DNA of 64,000 nucleotides from CALCLY01 sp900552775 (lineage in GTDB: Bacteria > Bacillota > Clostridia > UMGS1883 > UMGS1540), in contig CALCLY010000005.1 in NCBI GenBank assembly GCA_937966555.1, forward strand, positions 1 through 64,000. Direction: 5' to 3'. Of the stretch, positions 52,260-58,995 are shown one piece after another. A program made the position numbers and the translations under genes. A model generated the notes under the pieces. The model had not been told where the DNA came from and searched no databases. It worked only from the letters and a program-made list of their open reading frames with translations. Each line of letters begins with the position of its first letter. Positions within the stretch are counted from its first letter, which is position 1.

Positions 52260-52871
52260 GTGAATGTGAATGAAAAAGAGATTATAAAACGCTGTCAAAA
52301 CGGAGATAAGGCGGCTTTTAACGAATTGATCCGCGTATTTTATCCGTATGTGACAAAATATCTTTTAAAGCAGTCATACGATGAAACTCTCACCGAGGTT
52401 CTTACGCAGGACGTTTTTTTGAAAGTAATCCGCACAATTGAGCGCTTTAACCCAAACGGCAAAACATCTTTTGCAACATATGTAATAACAATTGCAAAAA
52501 ATACTTTTATAGACTATACGCGCCGCAGCAAAAATGTTTTTTCCGATCTTTCGGACATTGATTTGAAAAGCGATGATAATATCGAAAACAGCGTTATCAC
52601 CTCAATGCAATACCGCGAGGTTCTAAAATACATAGATTCTCTGCCGCCGAATGATTTTTCTTTTCCGTCAGGTCACATGGCTTTGTCTGTCGCAAGCGTT
52701 ATTATCCTTTGGAACACAAGCCGCCTTTTCGGAATTCCGGCGGCAATACTCGGCTTTCTGATACTTTTTTCAAGGATGTATCTTTTTCTCCATTACCCAA
52801 GTGACATATTGGGAGGAATTGCTCTCGGCATAACCGTATCGTATTTTATACTTCGCGTTATTCCCGGTTGA
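52260..52871 (+). CDS. Chimeric protein: sigma-70-family N-terminal half joined to a PAP2 phosphatase C-terminal half
   Basis: 203 residues. Residues 1-~125 are the N-terminal part of an ECF-type sigma factor (RCQNGDKAAFNELIRVF, DVFLKVIRTIERFNPNGKTSFATYVITIAKNTFIDYTRR = region 2), ending at KYIDSLPPN where region 4 should start. From DFSFPSGHMALS onward it is the C-terminal half of a PAP2/LpxE-type phosphatase, with motif C2 (PSGH) and C3 (SRMYLFLHYPSDILGG) and about three membrane helices. The PAP2 motif C1 and sigma region 4 are both missing. The frame runs through the junction without a stop. Start GTG at 52260 (or 52266) follows GGAGG. Likely a deletion product, possibly inactive. Confidence 0.8.
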   Translation: MNVNEKEIIKRCQNGDKAAFNELIRVFYPYVTKYLLKQSYDETLTEVLTQDVFLKVIRTIERFNPNGKTSFATYVITIAKNTFIDYTRRSKNVFSDLSDIDLKSDDNIENSVITSMQYREVLKYIDSLPPNDFSFPSGHMALSVASVIILWNTSRLFGIPAAILGFLILFSRMYLFLHYPSDILGGIALGITVSYFILRVIPG

Positions 52872-52896
52872 CAGCGTATATACATTATGATATAAT
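52868..52896 (+). promoter_or_regulatory. Promoter of the LiaF-like gene
   Basis: Perfect TTGACA (52868-52873) overlapping the stop of the chimeric gene, 17-base spacer, TATAAT (52891-52896), 34 bases before the ATG. Confidence 0.75.
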
Positions 52897-52929
52897 GAGT
52901 ATATATGAATATGAAAAAGGAGAATAGGT

Positions 52930-53295
52930 ATGAAAAAAACATTCGGTATCATTTTCGGAATACTTTTAATCGCAGCCGGAGCGCTGTTTGCCATTGAAGC
53001 GTTCGGCATAGCAAATATTAATTTTTCGTTTGATGGCTGGTGGACGCTGTTTATTATCGTCCCGAGTATTTACGGCCTTATTACGAGCAAAGACAAGTCG
53101 GGCAATATTATATTTTTGGCTATCGGAATTTACCTGCTCCTTGCCGCACGCGGAATTATAGACTACGGCGCACTTTGGAAAATTATTGTTCCGCTTATCG
53201 TAATAGTGATGGGTGTAAAAATAATCGTTAAAACAATAAAGGGCGATACGGCAGCATCCGACAATGAAGAAAATTTAAGCGATAAAAAAAATTAA
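52930..53295 (+). CDS. LiaI/LiaF-like transmembrane-domain protein
   Basis: 121 residues with four membrane segments in two pairs (GIIFGILLIAAGALFAIEA, WWTLFIIVPSIYGLI, IIFLAIGIYLLLAARG, WKIIVPLIVIVMGVKII), as in the LiaF_TM family, with an acidic C-terminal tail. Members monitor or buffer cell-envelope stress or associate with membrane stress systems. No liaRS-type two-component genes are nearby. It has its own promoter and a terminator at 53322-53360. Confidence 0.8.
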   Translation: MKKTFGIIFGILLIAAGALFAIEAFGIANINFSFDGWWTLFIIVPSIYGLITSKDKSGNIIFLAIGIYLLLAARGIIDYGALWKIIVPLIVIVMGVKIIVKTIKGDTAASDNEENLSDKKN

Positions 53296-53321
53296 AAAAC
53301 GATTGATAAAACAGAAAAAAA

Positions 53322-53360
53322 CCGGGGATGTTTAAAATTTTTAAGCGTCCCCGGCTTTTC
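53322..53360 (+). terminator. Terminator after the LiaF-like gene
   Basis: CCGGGGA (53322-53328) pairs with TCCCCGG (53348-53354), extended by TTTAAA pairing, followed by CTTTTCTT. Confidence 0.75.
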
Positions 53361-53439
53361 TTGATATTACATAATGTCTACTTTAAGCGGATTGCAAATA
53401 TGCGGTTTTTTATTTATACTATAATGCGGAGGTGGAAAA

Positions 53440-53607
53440 ATGGATCTTAACAAAAACTGTCTTCCCTTTTGCCAAAGCCGTGCGTTAAAGAGCACCGCAT
53501 CGAAATATCCGAATTTTCCGCATTTTCCGCAAACGGCAGCGGAATCGTATTTGACTTTGCGGACAATCATCTGTTTACGTCCGAACTGCCGAAAACGGGA
53601 TGTTTAA
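53440..53607 (+). pseudogene. Small frameshifted gene with a strong ribosome site
   Basis: ATG 53440 follows GGAGGTGG six bases away. The frame from the ATG gives 55 codons with poor character (MDLNKNCLPFCQSRALKST), but the +2 frame from about 53455 reads a protein-like, soluble sequence (LLPKPCVKEHRIEIS, FSANGSGIVFDFADNH). A missing A in the AAAAA run at 53452-53456 would join them. The gene would end inside the terminator at 53597-53633. No family is recognized. Confidence 0.45.
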
Positions 53608-53638
53608 ATAGTCGGTTGACTTTTTAACATCCCATTTT
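53597..53638. terminator. Terminator (type B repeat family)
   Basis: GGGATGTT (53597-53604) with AACATCCC (53626-53633), and inner AGTC-GGTT-GACT, then a T-run. The loop region equals that at 26866-26882. It terminates the minus-strand DUF3793-flavodoxin operon and the small frame before it. Confidence 0.8.
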
Positions 53639-53662
53639 ACATTTATCAGCGTTTTATTAATC

Positions 53663-54091
53663 TTAATTTGCCGCCGTCTTTCCGAGCAGACTGCATTTTT
53701 CGAGAGCATCATCATCGGGGAAGTCGGCAGCTGTCAGACCCTCGCCGTCTATAAGCTCGGCACCTGCGTTTTTAACGCGTTCTTCCCAGTTTCTCATCCA
53801 CTCGCCGTCACCCCAGCCGTACGAACCGAAAAGAGCCACTTTTTTGCCCGAAAGCTTGCCTTCAAGCGCTTCAAAAAATGGTTCGAACTCGCTCTCTTCC
53901 AATACTTCCGCTCCCATAGCCGGGCAGCCGAGAATAAGCGTATCAAATTCCGCCGCACTGTCCGCCGAAATATCCGAAACAGAATAAAGTGCCGCATCGG
54001 GATTTACGGATTTTGCCCCCTCCGCTATTGCGTTTGCCATAGCCTCTGTGTTACCTGTTCCGCTCCAATAAATAATTGCTGTTTTATTCAT
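53663..54091 (-). CDS. Short-chain flavodoxin
   Basis: 142 residues. FMN electron carrier that can replace ferredoxin under iron limitation. P-loop for FMN phosphate SGTGNTEAMA (~9-18), flavin loops GCPAMGAEVLEES and GSYGWGDGEW. ATG at 54091 is preceded by GGAGG. It is the second gene behind the iron-type operators at 54741-54790, consistent with induction when iron is low. Confidence 0.93.
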   Translation of the reverse strand: MNKTAIIYWSGTGNTEAMANAIAEGAKSVNPDAALYSVSDISADSAAEFDTLILGCPAMGAEVLEESEFEPFFEALEGKLSGKKVALFGSYGWGDGEWMRNWEERVKNAGAELIDGEGLTAADFPDDDALEKCSLLGKTAAN

Positions 54092-54162
54092 TATAAAACC
54101 TCCTTCAAAATAAAAATCTTTATATGCAAAATTATCGTTTTCATACAATAATTGTACAAACT

Positions 54163-54717
54163 TTATGCCGCGCAAAATATTTCCGCAAGGCTCTTCCCTT
54201 TCTCCGCAACATTTTTCACAAGCGCTTTGCGGCACTTTTTGAATCTCCCAAACATCTTTTCGGCTTCATCTGCATTATGATATACTTTCCACTCGCCAAC
54301 CAGCAGACAGCCTTTGTCACGATGATTTATAAAGCCGTATATATCACACAGAGGATACCCGAGAAACACCCCTATCTCATGCGGAAAACCGCTGCCGCGA
54401 AGCTTAGCCCTCAATACAGTCAGATATTCAGCAGCCGTCCCTTCTTCGGGATAACCGCACTGCTTCAGAAAATCCTTGTTGCAGCGCCTGCTTAAATGTC
54501 TCTCAAGTATATTTCTTCTGTACACAATCAAAAGCGCACGCTTTTCACATTCACAAAGAATTTCTATGAAAATATCCTTGCGGTTTAACTCACCGTTAAG
54601 TTTTTCCAGTCCGGAATTTAAATTCGGAAACTGTTTTTTACTGCACGATGCAATATTCGCAGGCTTAATTCCCGCAAGTGCCGGCGCACAATAATACGCA
54701 ATCAGTCTTTCCAGCAT
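54163..54717 (-). CDS. DUF3793 protein
   Basis: 184 residues of DUF3793, a clostridial family usually next to flavodoxin or ferrous-iron genes. Features: LIAYYCAPALAGIKPANI at the N terminus and SGFPHEIGVFLGYPLCDIYGFI in the middle, with several Cys and His residues (CECEKR, RCNKDFLKQCGYP). A heme- or iron-related cytosolic role is often guessed but not shown. It overlies the 54741-54790 operator region and precedes the flavodoxin gene. Confidence 0.85.
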   Translation of the reverse strand: MLERLIAYYCAPALAGIKPANIASCSKKQFPNLNSGLEKLNGELNRKDIFIEILCECEKRALLIVYRRNILERHLSRRCNKDFLKQCGYPEEGTAAEYLTVLRAKLRGSGFPHEIGVFLGYPLCDIYGFINHRDKGCLLVGEWKVYHNADEAEKMFGRFKKCRKALVKNVAEKGKSLAEIFCAA

Positions 54718-54740
54718 AGCTGACCTCCCGTCTTATTCGA

Positions 54741-54790
54741 GTTAGTTTTATCTAACTGTAACTTTTAAAAATAAGTTAGCTGCAACTAAC
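54741..54790. promoter_or_regulatory. Pair of GTTAG-N6-CTAAC operators (DtxR/MntR-like)
   Basis: Two 16-base dyads, GTTAGTTTTATCTAAC (54741-54756) and GTTAGCTGCAACTAAC (54775-54790), 34 bases centre to centre. They lie just downstream of the start point of the DUF3793-flavodoxin promoter. The half-site resembles binding sites of the DtxR/IdeR group of metal-dependent repressors. The repressor is not encoded in the window. Confidence 0.65.
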
Positions 54791-54799
54791 CTCGTTATT

Positions 54800-54828
54800 A
54801 TGATAACACAAAAAAATAAAACTGTCAA
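54800..54828 (-). promoter_or_regulatory. Promoter of the DUF3793-flavodoxin operon
   Basis: Minus strand TTGACA at 54828-54823, 17-base spacer, TATCAT at 54805-54800. The two operators lie in the 5' leader, where bound repressor would block elongation. Confidence 0.75.
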
Positions 54829-54936
54829 TATTTTTTGCAAAAAAACATTTGGCGCAATGCAATAAAAGTATTAGACATTTTCGGGAAAGTGTGATATATT
54901 ATAGATATAAATAAAAATTCGAAAGGAGTTTTTATA

Positions 54937-55266
54937 ATGAAGAAAATCACACAAACCGCAGGACGTGACGCGCTTTCCGATTTTGCACCGGATTTTGCAC
55001 ACTTCAATGACGATATCCTCTTCGGCGAAAACTGGAATAACGAAGATATAGACACAAAAACACGCTGCATTATAACGGTTGTATCTTTAATGTCGCAGGG
55101 AATAACGGATTCTTCTTTAAAATATCACCTTCAAAACGCAAAAAACAACGGTGTTTCTAAAAAAGAAATAGCCGCCATCGTCACCCACGTTGCATTTTAT
55201 GCCGGCTGGCCGAAAGCCTGGGCGGTATTTAACATGGCAAAAGAAGTATGGGAAACCGAAGATTAA
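54937..55266 (+). CDS. Carboxymuconolactone-decarboxylase-family protein
   Basis: 109 residues of the AhpD/CMD fold. The typical C-terminal helix is GVSKKEIAAIVTHVAFYAGWPKA. The redox CxxC of AhpD is absent, which fits the decarboxylase branch, not the peroxidase-reductase one. GAAAGGAG precedes the ATG. It is followed 13 bases later by a tautomerase-fold gene, so the two may act on the same small aromatic or enol compound; this is inference. Confidence 0.88.
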   Translation: MKKITQTAGRDALSDFAPDFAHFNDDILFGENWNNEDIDTKTRCIITVVSLMSQGITDSSLKYHLQNAKNNGVSKKEIAAIVTHVAFYAGWPKAWAVFNMAKEVWETED

Positions 55267-55279
55267 GGAGGAAACATTT

Positions 55280-55510
55280 ATGCCGTACATAGCAATCAAA
55301 GCATATCCGAAAGACGAAGCAATTAAAAAACGTGTTGCAGACAGAATCAATCAGGTATTTCTTGAAGAATGGGGCTGCTCTCCGGAAGCAATTTCAATTT
55401 CTATCGAAGAAGTATCTCCCGAAAAATGGACAGACGAAGTTGTTAAAAAAGAAATTGAACCTCAAAAAGACAAAATGATAATATTGGACGGTAAAAAGAA
55501 TTACAAATAA
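55280..55510 (+). CDS. 4-oxalocrotonate-tautomerase-family protein
   Basis: 76 residues starting MPYIAIKAYP, with the catalytic N-terminal proline right after Met. The length is slightly more than the classical 62 residues. The family converts enols to ketones; partner gene is the CMD-like protein just upstream. AAGGAGG precedes ATG 55280. A C-terminal Lys-rich tail (DKMIILDGKKNYK) is unremarkable. Confidence 0.88.
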   Translation: MPYIAIKAYPKDEAIKKRVADRINQVFLEEWGCSPEAISISIEEVSPEKWTDEVVKKEIEPQKDKMIILDGKKNYK

Positions 55511-55651
55511 AAGGCTGATACGGACCCTCTTCTTTTCACAACAAAAAATGCAGATATCAAATTATGAAACATTTTTGGTCAAATAAATGTATTGTGGTAA
55601 TCCGAATCTTTGTTTATAATAGAATCAGATAAAGGAAGGGAGATTATAAAC

Positions 55652-56485
55652 ATGAAAAAGATCGGATTCATAGATTATTATCTTGACGAATGGCATGCAA
55701 ACAACTATCCTGATATGATAAAAAAAGCATATCCGGGCGAATTTGAAGTCAGCTATGCTTTCGGTTTGATTGACAGCCCCAAGGGAGGCATGACGAATCG
55801 CTCCTGGGCAGAGAAAAACGGCATAACGCTGTGTGAAAGCATTGAAGAACTGGTTGAAAAAAGCGACTATCTTACAGTCCTTTCCCCCGATAACAGTGAG
55901 ATGCATGAGGAGCTTTGCAAGATTCCGCTTAAGAGCGGCAAAAATACTTTTGTTGATAAAACTTTTGCTCCGACACGTGAGATTGCCGAAAGAATTTTTG
56001 ACTATGCAGACAAAAACGGTACAAAATGCTATTCTTCATCGGCAGTTCCTTTTGCCGATGAATACAAGAAAATGCCATCCGACATAAAACATATTACGAG
56101 CTTCGGAGGCGGCGTATATAATATTTATGCCGTGCATCAGATTGAACCGATTTTAGCTTTGACAGGCGGTAAAGTTGCCAAAATCATGTATCAGGGCGGT
56201 ACAAACGTATTTAAATATGCCGTAGTTTTAGAGGACGGCAGAACAGCTGATCTCAACTTTTTAAATTGCGACATGCCTTTTTCAATGCATGTTCTGACAG
56301 ATAAAAACAAGGTAAGCTATACGGAAATTCAATCCGACTTTTTCGGCAATGCAATACGTGCAATGCTTGACTTTTTCAAAACAGGTGAAATTCCCGTATC
56401 TCATGAAAGAACATTAAATACCATGTCAGCAATCGAGTGCCTTATAAAAGCGCATGAGAAACCGTTTACATGGATTGACGCCTGA
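55652..56485 (+). CDS. Gfo/Idh/MocA-family oxidoreductase, diverged
   Basis: 277 residues of the NAD(P)-dependent sugar-dehydrogenase family. The N-terminal Rossmann region is atypical (KIGFIDYYLDEWHANNYPDM, no GxGxxG), but DNSEMHEELCKIPLKSGKNTFVDKTFAP is the usual lysine-containing EKP-like step, here DKTFAP. The substrate domain includes HQIEPILALTGG. ATG at 55652 follows AAGGAAGGGAG. Probably paired with the next gene. Confidence 0.75.
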   Translation: MKKIGFIDYYLDEWHANNYPDMIKKAYPGEFEVSYAFGLIDSPKGGMTNRSWAEKNGITLCESIEELVEKSDYLTVLSPDNSEMHEELCKIPLKSGKNTFVDKTFAPTREIAERIFDYADKNGTKCYSSSAVPFADEYKKMPSDIKHITSFGGGVYNIYAVHQIEPILALTGGKVAKIMYQGGTNVFKYAVVLEDGRTADLNFLNCDMPFSMHVLTDKNKVSYTEIQSDFFGNAIRAMLDFFKTGEIPVSHERTLNTMSAIECLIKAHEKPFTWIDA

Positions 56486-56540
56486 ATATTTTAAATTCCC
56501 TTATTATTAATCACTTCGCCTATAAAGGGAAAGACCAAAA

Positions 56541-56566
56541 AGCCGATGCGAAGCGGCGGAACGGAG
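56541..56566 (+). promoter_or_regulatory. Leader hairpin with GGAACGGAG element, copy 4
   Basis: GCCG (56542-56545) pairs with CGGC (56554-56557), followed directly by GGAACGGAG, seven bases before the ATG at 56573. It is the best match to the copy at 12609-12632. Confidence 0.45.
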
Positions 56567-56572
56567 ATCATT

Positions 56573-57631
56573 ATGAGTATTAAAAAAGTTGCCGTTATAG
56601 GATGCGGAACAATAGCAAACAACTCGCATATACCGGCGTATATGAAAAACGAAAAAGCGGAAATAAAATATTTCTGCGATATTATCCCGGAAAGAGCTGA
56701 AGCTGCCGTAGAAAAATACGGCTGCGGAAAAGCTGTTACGGATTACAAAGAAGTATTGGCAGATCCCGAGATAGAAGCAATTTCCGTGTGCACGCCAAAT
56801 AAAGTTCACAGCACAATTACAATTGACGCACTTAAAGCCGGCAAACACGTTCTCTGTGAAAAACCTGCAGACAGACTTTATAAGCAGGCACTCCTCATGC
56901 AGGAAGCACAGAAGAAATACGGAAAAGTTTTAAATATCGGCGTATGCAACAGATTTAACACCGGTGTAAACAAAATGAAAGAGCTTATAGACAGCGGCAG
57001 ACTCGGAGAAATATATCAGGTTTATGTAAGCTTCCGTTCGCACCGCTCCATACCAGGACTCGGCGGCGCCTTTACAACAAAGGATATTGCCGGCGGCGGA
57101 GTTTTGATAGACTGGGGCGTACATTTCCTTGACATAGTTATGTATTGCTGCGGTGACCCGAAAGCACTCACGGTATCAACCGAGACATTCTCAAAACTCG
57201 GCTCCCCCATTGACGGATATACATACGTTAATATGTGGGCAGGTCCTCCCGTAAAAGACGGTATTTTTGACGTTGAAGATGCTATAACCGGCATGGTAAG
57301 AACAACGGGACCCGTAATAACTTTAAACGGCGCCTGGGCACAGAACATCGGCGAAGACGAAATGTTTATTGACTTTATCGGCACAAAAGCCGGCATACGT
57401 TTGCATTACGGCGAAGACTTTGTTCTTTACGGAACGGAAAACGGCATGCTTACGGAAACAAAATTTAAATATACCGTTAAAGATATGTATGAAAATGAGA
57501 TAAATGCATTTTTGGATTGTATAGACAGCGGAGAAAAGCTTCCTTCAAACATTGATGTAAACATTCTTACATCTCAGCTTATGGACGCTATGTATCGCTC
57601 CGCCGAATCACACAGCGAAGTAAAACTTTAA
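56573..57631 (+). CDS. Gfo/Idh/MocA-family oxidoreductase
   Basis: 352 residues. N-terminal NAD(P) site VAVIGCGTIANNSHIPAY, substrate lysine in HVLCEKPAD, and the substrate-binding domain with the catalytic-type stretch GGGVLIDWGVHFLDIVMYCCG (His). These enzymes oxidize or reduce sugars, inositols or biliverdin-like compounds; the substrate is not evident. ATG at 56573 with ACGGAG upstream. It is closed by a terminator at 57655. Confidence 0.92.
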   Translation: MSIKKVAVIGCGTIANNSHIPAYMKNEKAEIKYFCDIIPERAEAAVEKYGCGKAVTDYKEVLADPEIEAISVCTPNKVHSTITIDALKAGKHVLCEKPADRLYKQALLMQEAQKKYGKVLNIGVCNRFNTGVNKMKELIDSGRLGEIYQVYVSFRSHRSIPGLGGAFTTKDIAGGGVLIDWGVHFLDIVMYCCGDPKALTVSTETFSKLGSPIDGYTYVNMWAGPPVKDGIFDVEDAITGMVRTTGPVITLNGAWAQNIGEDEMFIDFIGTKAGIRLHYGEDFVLYGTENGMLTETKFKYTVKDMYENEINAFLDCIDSGEKLPSNIDVNILTSQLMDAMYRSAESHSEVKL

Positions 57632-57654
57632 TTTACATCCGAAAACGAGCAATA

Positions 57655-57696
57655 GGGGTGCGGCAAAACAGAATCATTTTGCCGCACCCTTTTTTC
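57655..57696 (+). terminator. Intrinsic terminator (type A repeat family)
   Basis: GGGTGCGGCAAAA (57656-57668) pairs with TTTTGCCGCACCC (57677-57689) and is followed by a 7-T run. Same stem as the terminator at 11150-11198, with loop differences only. Confidence 0.9.
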
Positions 57697-57896
57697 TTTT
57701 GTTCCGGAGTTTTTTACATCCCCATTCATTACCAAACCCAAATAAATTTCTGGACTTTCAATAAAACATATGCTATAATACATGTAATTAATTAAATAAT
57801 TTTTAAAAAAGGTATATTATACCGCAAAATCTGATTTTTTAACAAAATTTTTTTAAACTTTCCCCAAACAGGAAATGCATTTCGTGGTAGTTTAAT
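57697..57896. other. AT-rich intergenic region, no gene seen
   Basis: The 200 bases between the last dehydrogenase terminator and the XRE operator hold no convincing frame. Composition falls markedly to A+T here and stays low until the window end. A GTGGTAGTTTAAT / GTGGTAGTATAAT direct repeat begins at 57883. Confidence 0.6.
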
Positions 57897-57922
57897 CCTT
57901 GTGGTAGTATAATTTCACAAGG
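57897..57922. promoter_or_regulatory. Dyad operator over the -10 of the XRE gene
   Basis: CCTTGTG (57897-57903) and CACAAGG (57916-57922) form a perfect 7-base inverted repeat with a 12-base centre that contains the TATAAT -10 at 57908-57913. Binding by the downstream XRE protein would autorepress. Confidence 0.55.
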
Positions 57923-57930
57923 GTGATAAA

Positions 57931-58149
57931 ATGGCATTAGATACAAAACTAATCGGTAACAATATCAGAAAAATCCGTAAAAATGCAAAAATATCTCAGG
58001 AAGCTTTTGCGGAAAAAATTGAAGCTTCGGTACGTACGATAAGCAATATTGAAAACGGAACAGTTCTTCCGAGTATCAATACTCTTTACAATATTGCTCA
58101 AAGTTTTGGTTGTTCTGTCGATTCTCTCATCACCGAACCCGATGACTGA
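57931..58149 (+). CDS. Small XRE-family transcriptional regulator
   Basis: 72 residues, a single Cro/CI-type HTH (NNIRKIRKNAKISQEAFAEKIEAS; TISNIENGTVLPSINTLYNIAQSFG). Such stand-alone proteins usually repress their own promoter and a neighbouring accessory module. ATG is preceded by AAGGGTGA. It opens the AT-rich accessory block and is followed by a terminator and the regulated-looking promoter at 58304. Confidence 0.9.
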   Translation: MALDTKLIGNNIRKIRKNAKISQEAFAEKIEASVRTISNIENGTVLPSINTLYNIAQSFGCSVDSLITEPDD

Positions 58150-58231
58150 TAAATCGGCAGATCCGAACAGCATCACATGTACATTACCGAAATCCCATGT
58201 AATTACGGTTTAAGTTTTCTGAAATTGTTAT

Positions 58232-58272
58232 GGAAAAGGAGAACGCTTCTTTCGCGTTCTCCTTTTCCATTT
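58232..58272 (+). terminator. Strong intrinsic terminator after the XRE gene
   Basis: 15-base perfect stem GGAAAAGGAGAACGC (58232-58246) with GCGTTCTCCTTTTCC (58254-58268), loop TTCTTTC, then a T-rich tail. Confidence 0.9.
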
Positions 58273-58278
58273 TTATAA

Positions 58279-58332
58279 CAACAAGCAACTAAACAGTTAC
58301 TTGTTGACAGTAGAATGAACTTATGGTAAAAT
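58279..58332 (+). promoter_or_regulatory. Promoter with overlapping dyad for the toxin-like pseudogene
   Basis: TTGACA at 58304-58309, 17-base spacer, TAAAAT at 58327-58332. An imperfect dyad, CAACAAGCAACT (58279-58290) and AGTTACTTGTTG (58295-58306), overlaps the -35, suggesting repression, perhaps by the XRE protein upstream. Confidence 0.5.
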
Positions 58333-58393
58333 TATGTCGAAAGAATTGTATGTCGCCAACAAAAACAAATTTTTGTTTTTTTGGAGGAATTTT

Positions 58394-58971
58394 ATGAACA
58401 AACACAAATCATTTGCAGCTGTCGGTGCTGTGCTGCTCCTTTCCGCCACAGTGGCATTAGGTGCACCGCAGCTTAGTTTGCGTATGCAGGAAAACAAACT
58501 CTAGCAGCTGTAAATGCATTTAAAGAAGCAAATTACATTCAAAATGACACTAAAGAAACAAAAGGAATCGTAGGAGCAACAACTTGGGCAATAATGGGTT
58601 TGAATTTTGACGTAATTGAATCAGCCGGAAAAACAACATCAAATGTTACTATGAGCAAAGGTGTTTTAAGGGTAGATAGAAATATAATTAATTCTAATAT
58701 TAAAAATACTTATTATGCTGCTCGTGCATTAAAAAGTGCATATAAGACTGCGTTTGGAGAAGAATTTAATGTCTCAACTGATTCTGTTTATTGGGAACTA
58801 ATTGGGCATATTTTCACAGACCAAGTTGCTGAACAAAATGAGGGTGGAATTTTTGATCCACTATGGAAAAAAATACAGCGTTCAACTAAAATAATTGATA
58901 TTGGGGATAATATTATAGTTAAAGATAATAACCGCTGGTTATGGGATTTGCTTGCTAAACAAAACAGATAA
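58394..58971 (+). pseudogene. Frameshifted secreted protein gene, unknown function
   Basis: ATG 58394 (GGAGG upstream) starts a signal peptide (KSFAAVGAVLLLSATVALGAP) that runs into TAG at 58502. About 58480 onward a second frame encodes ~160 residues (GKQTLAAVNAFKEANY, VGATTWAIMGLNF, VLRVDRNIINSNIKNTYYA, VYWELIGHIFTDQVAEQN). One lost base or two extra joins them into a ~190-residue secreted protein. No family is recognized. With the membrane protein after it, it looks like a decayed effector/immunity pair. Confidence 0.6.
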
Positions 58972-58995
58972 TCAATATTAAAATGGTGACTTATA

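Noticed and set aside
53663..54235. 190-residue version of the flavodoxin
   Set aside because: The first 48 residues have no flavodoxin similarity and overlap the DUF3793 gene; the ATG at 54091 has GGAGG and begins exactly with the fold.
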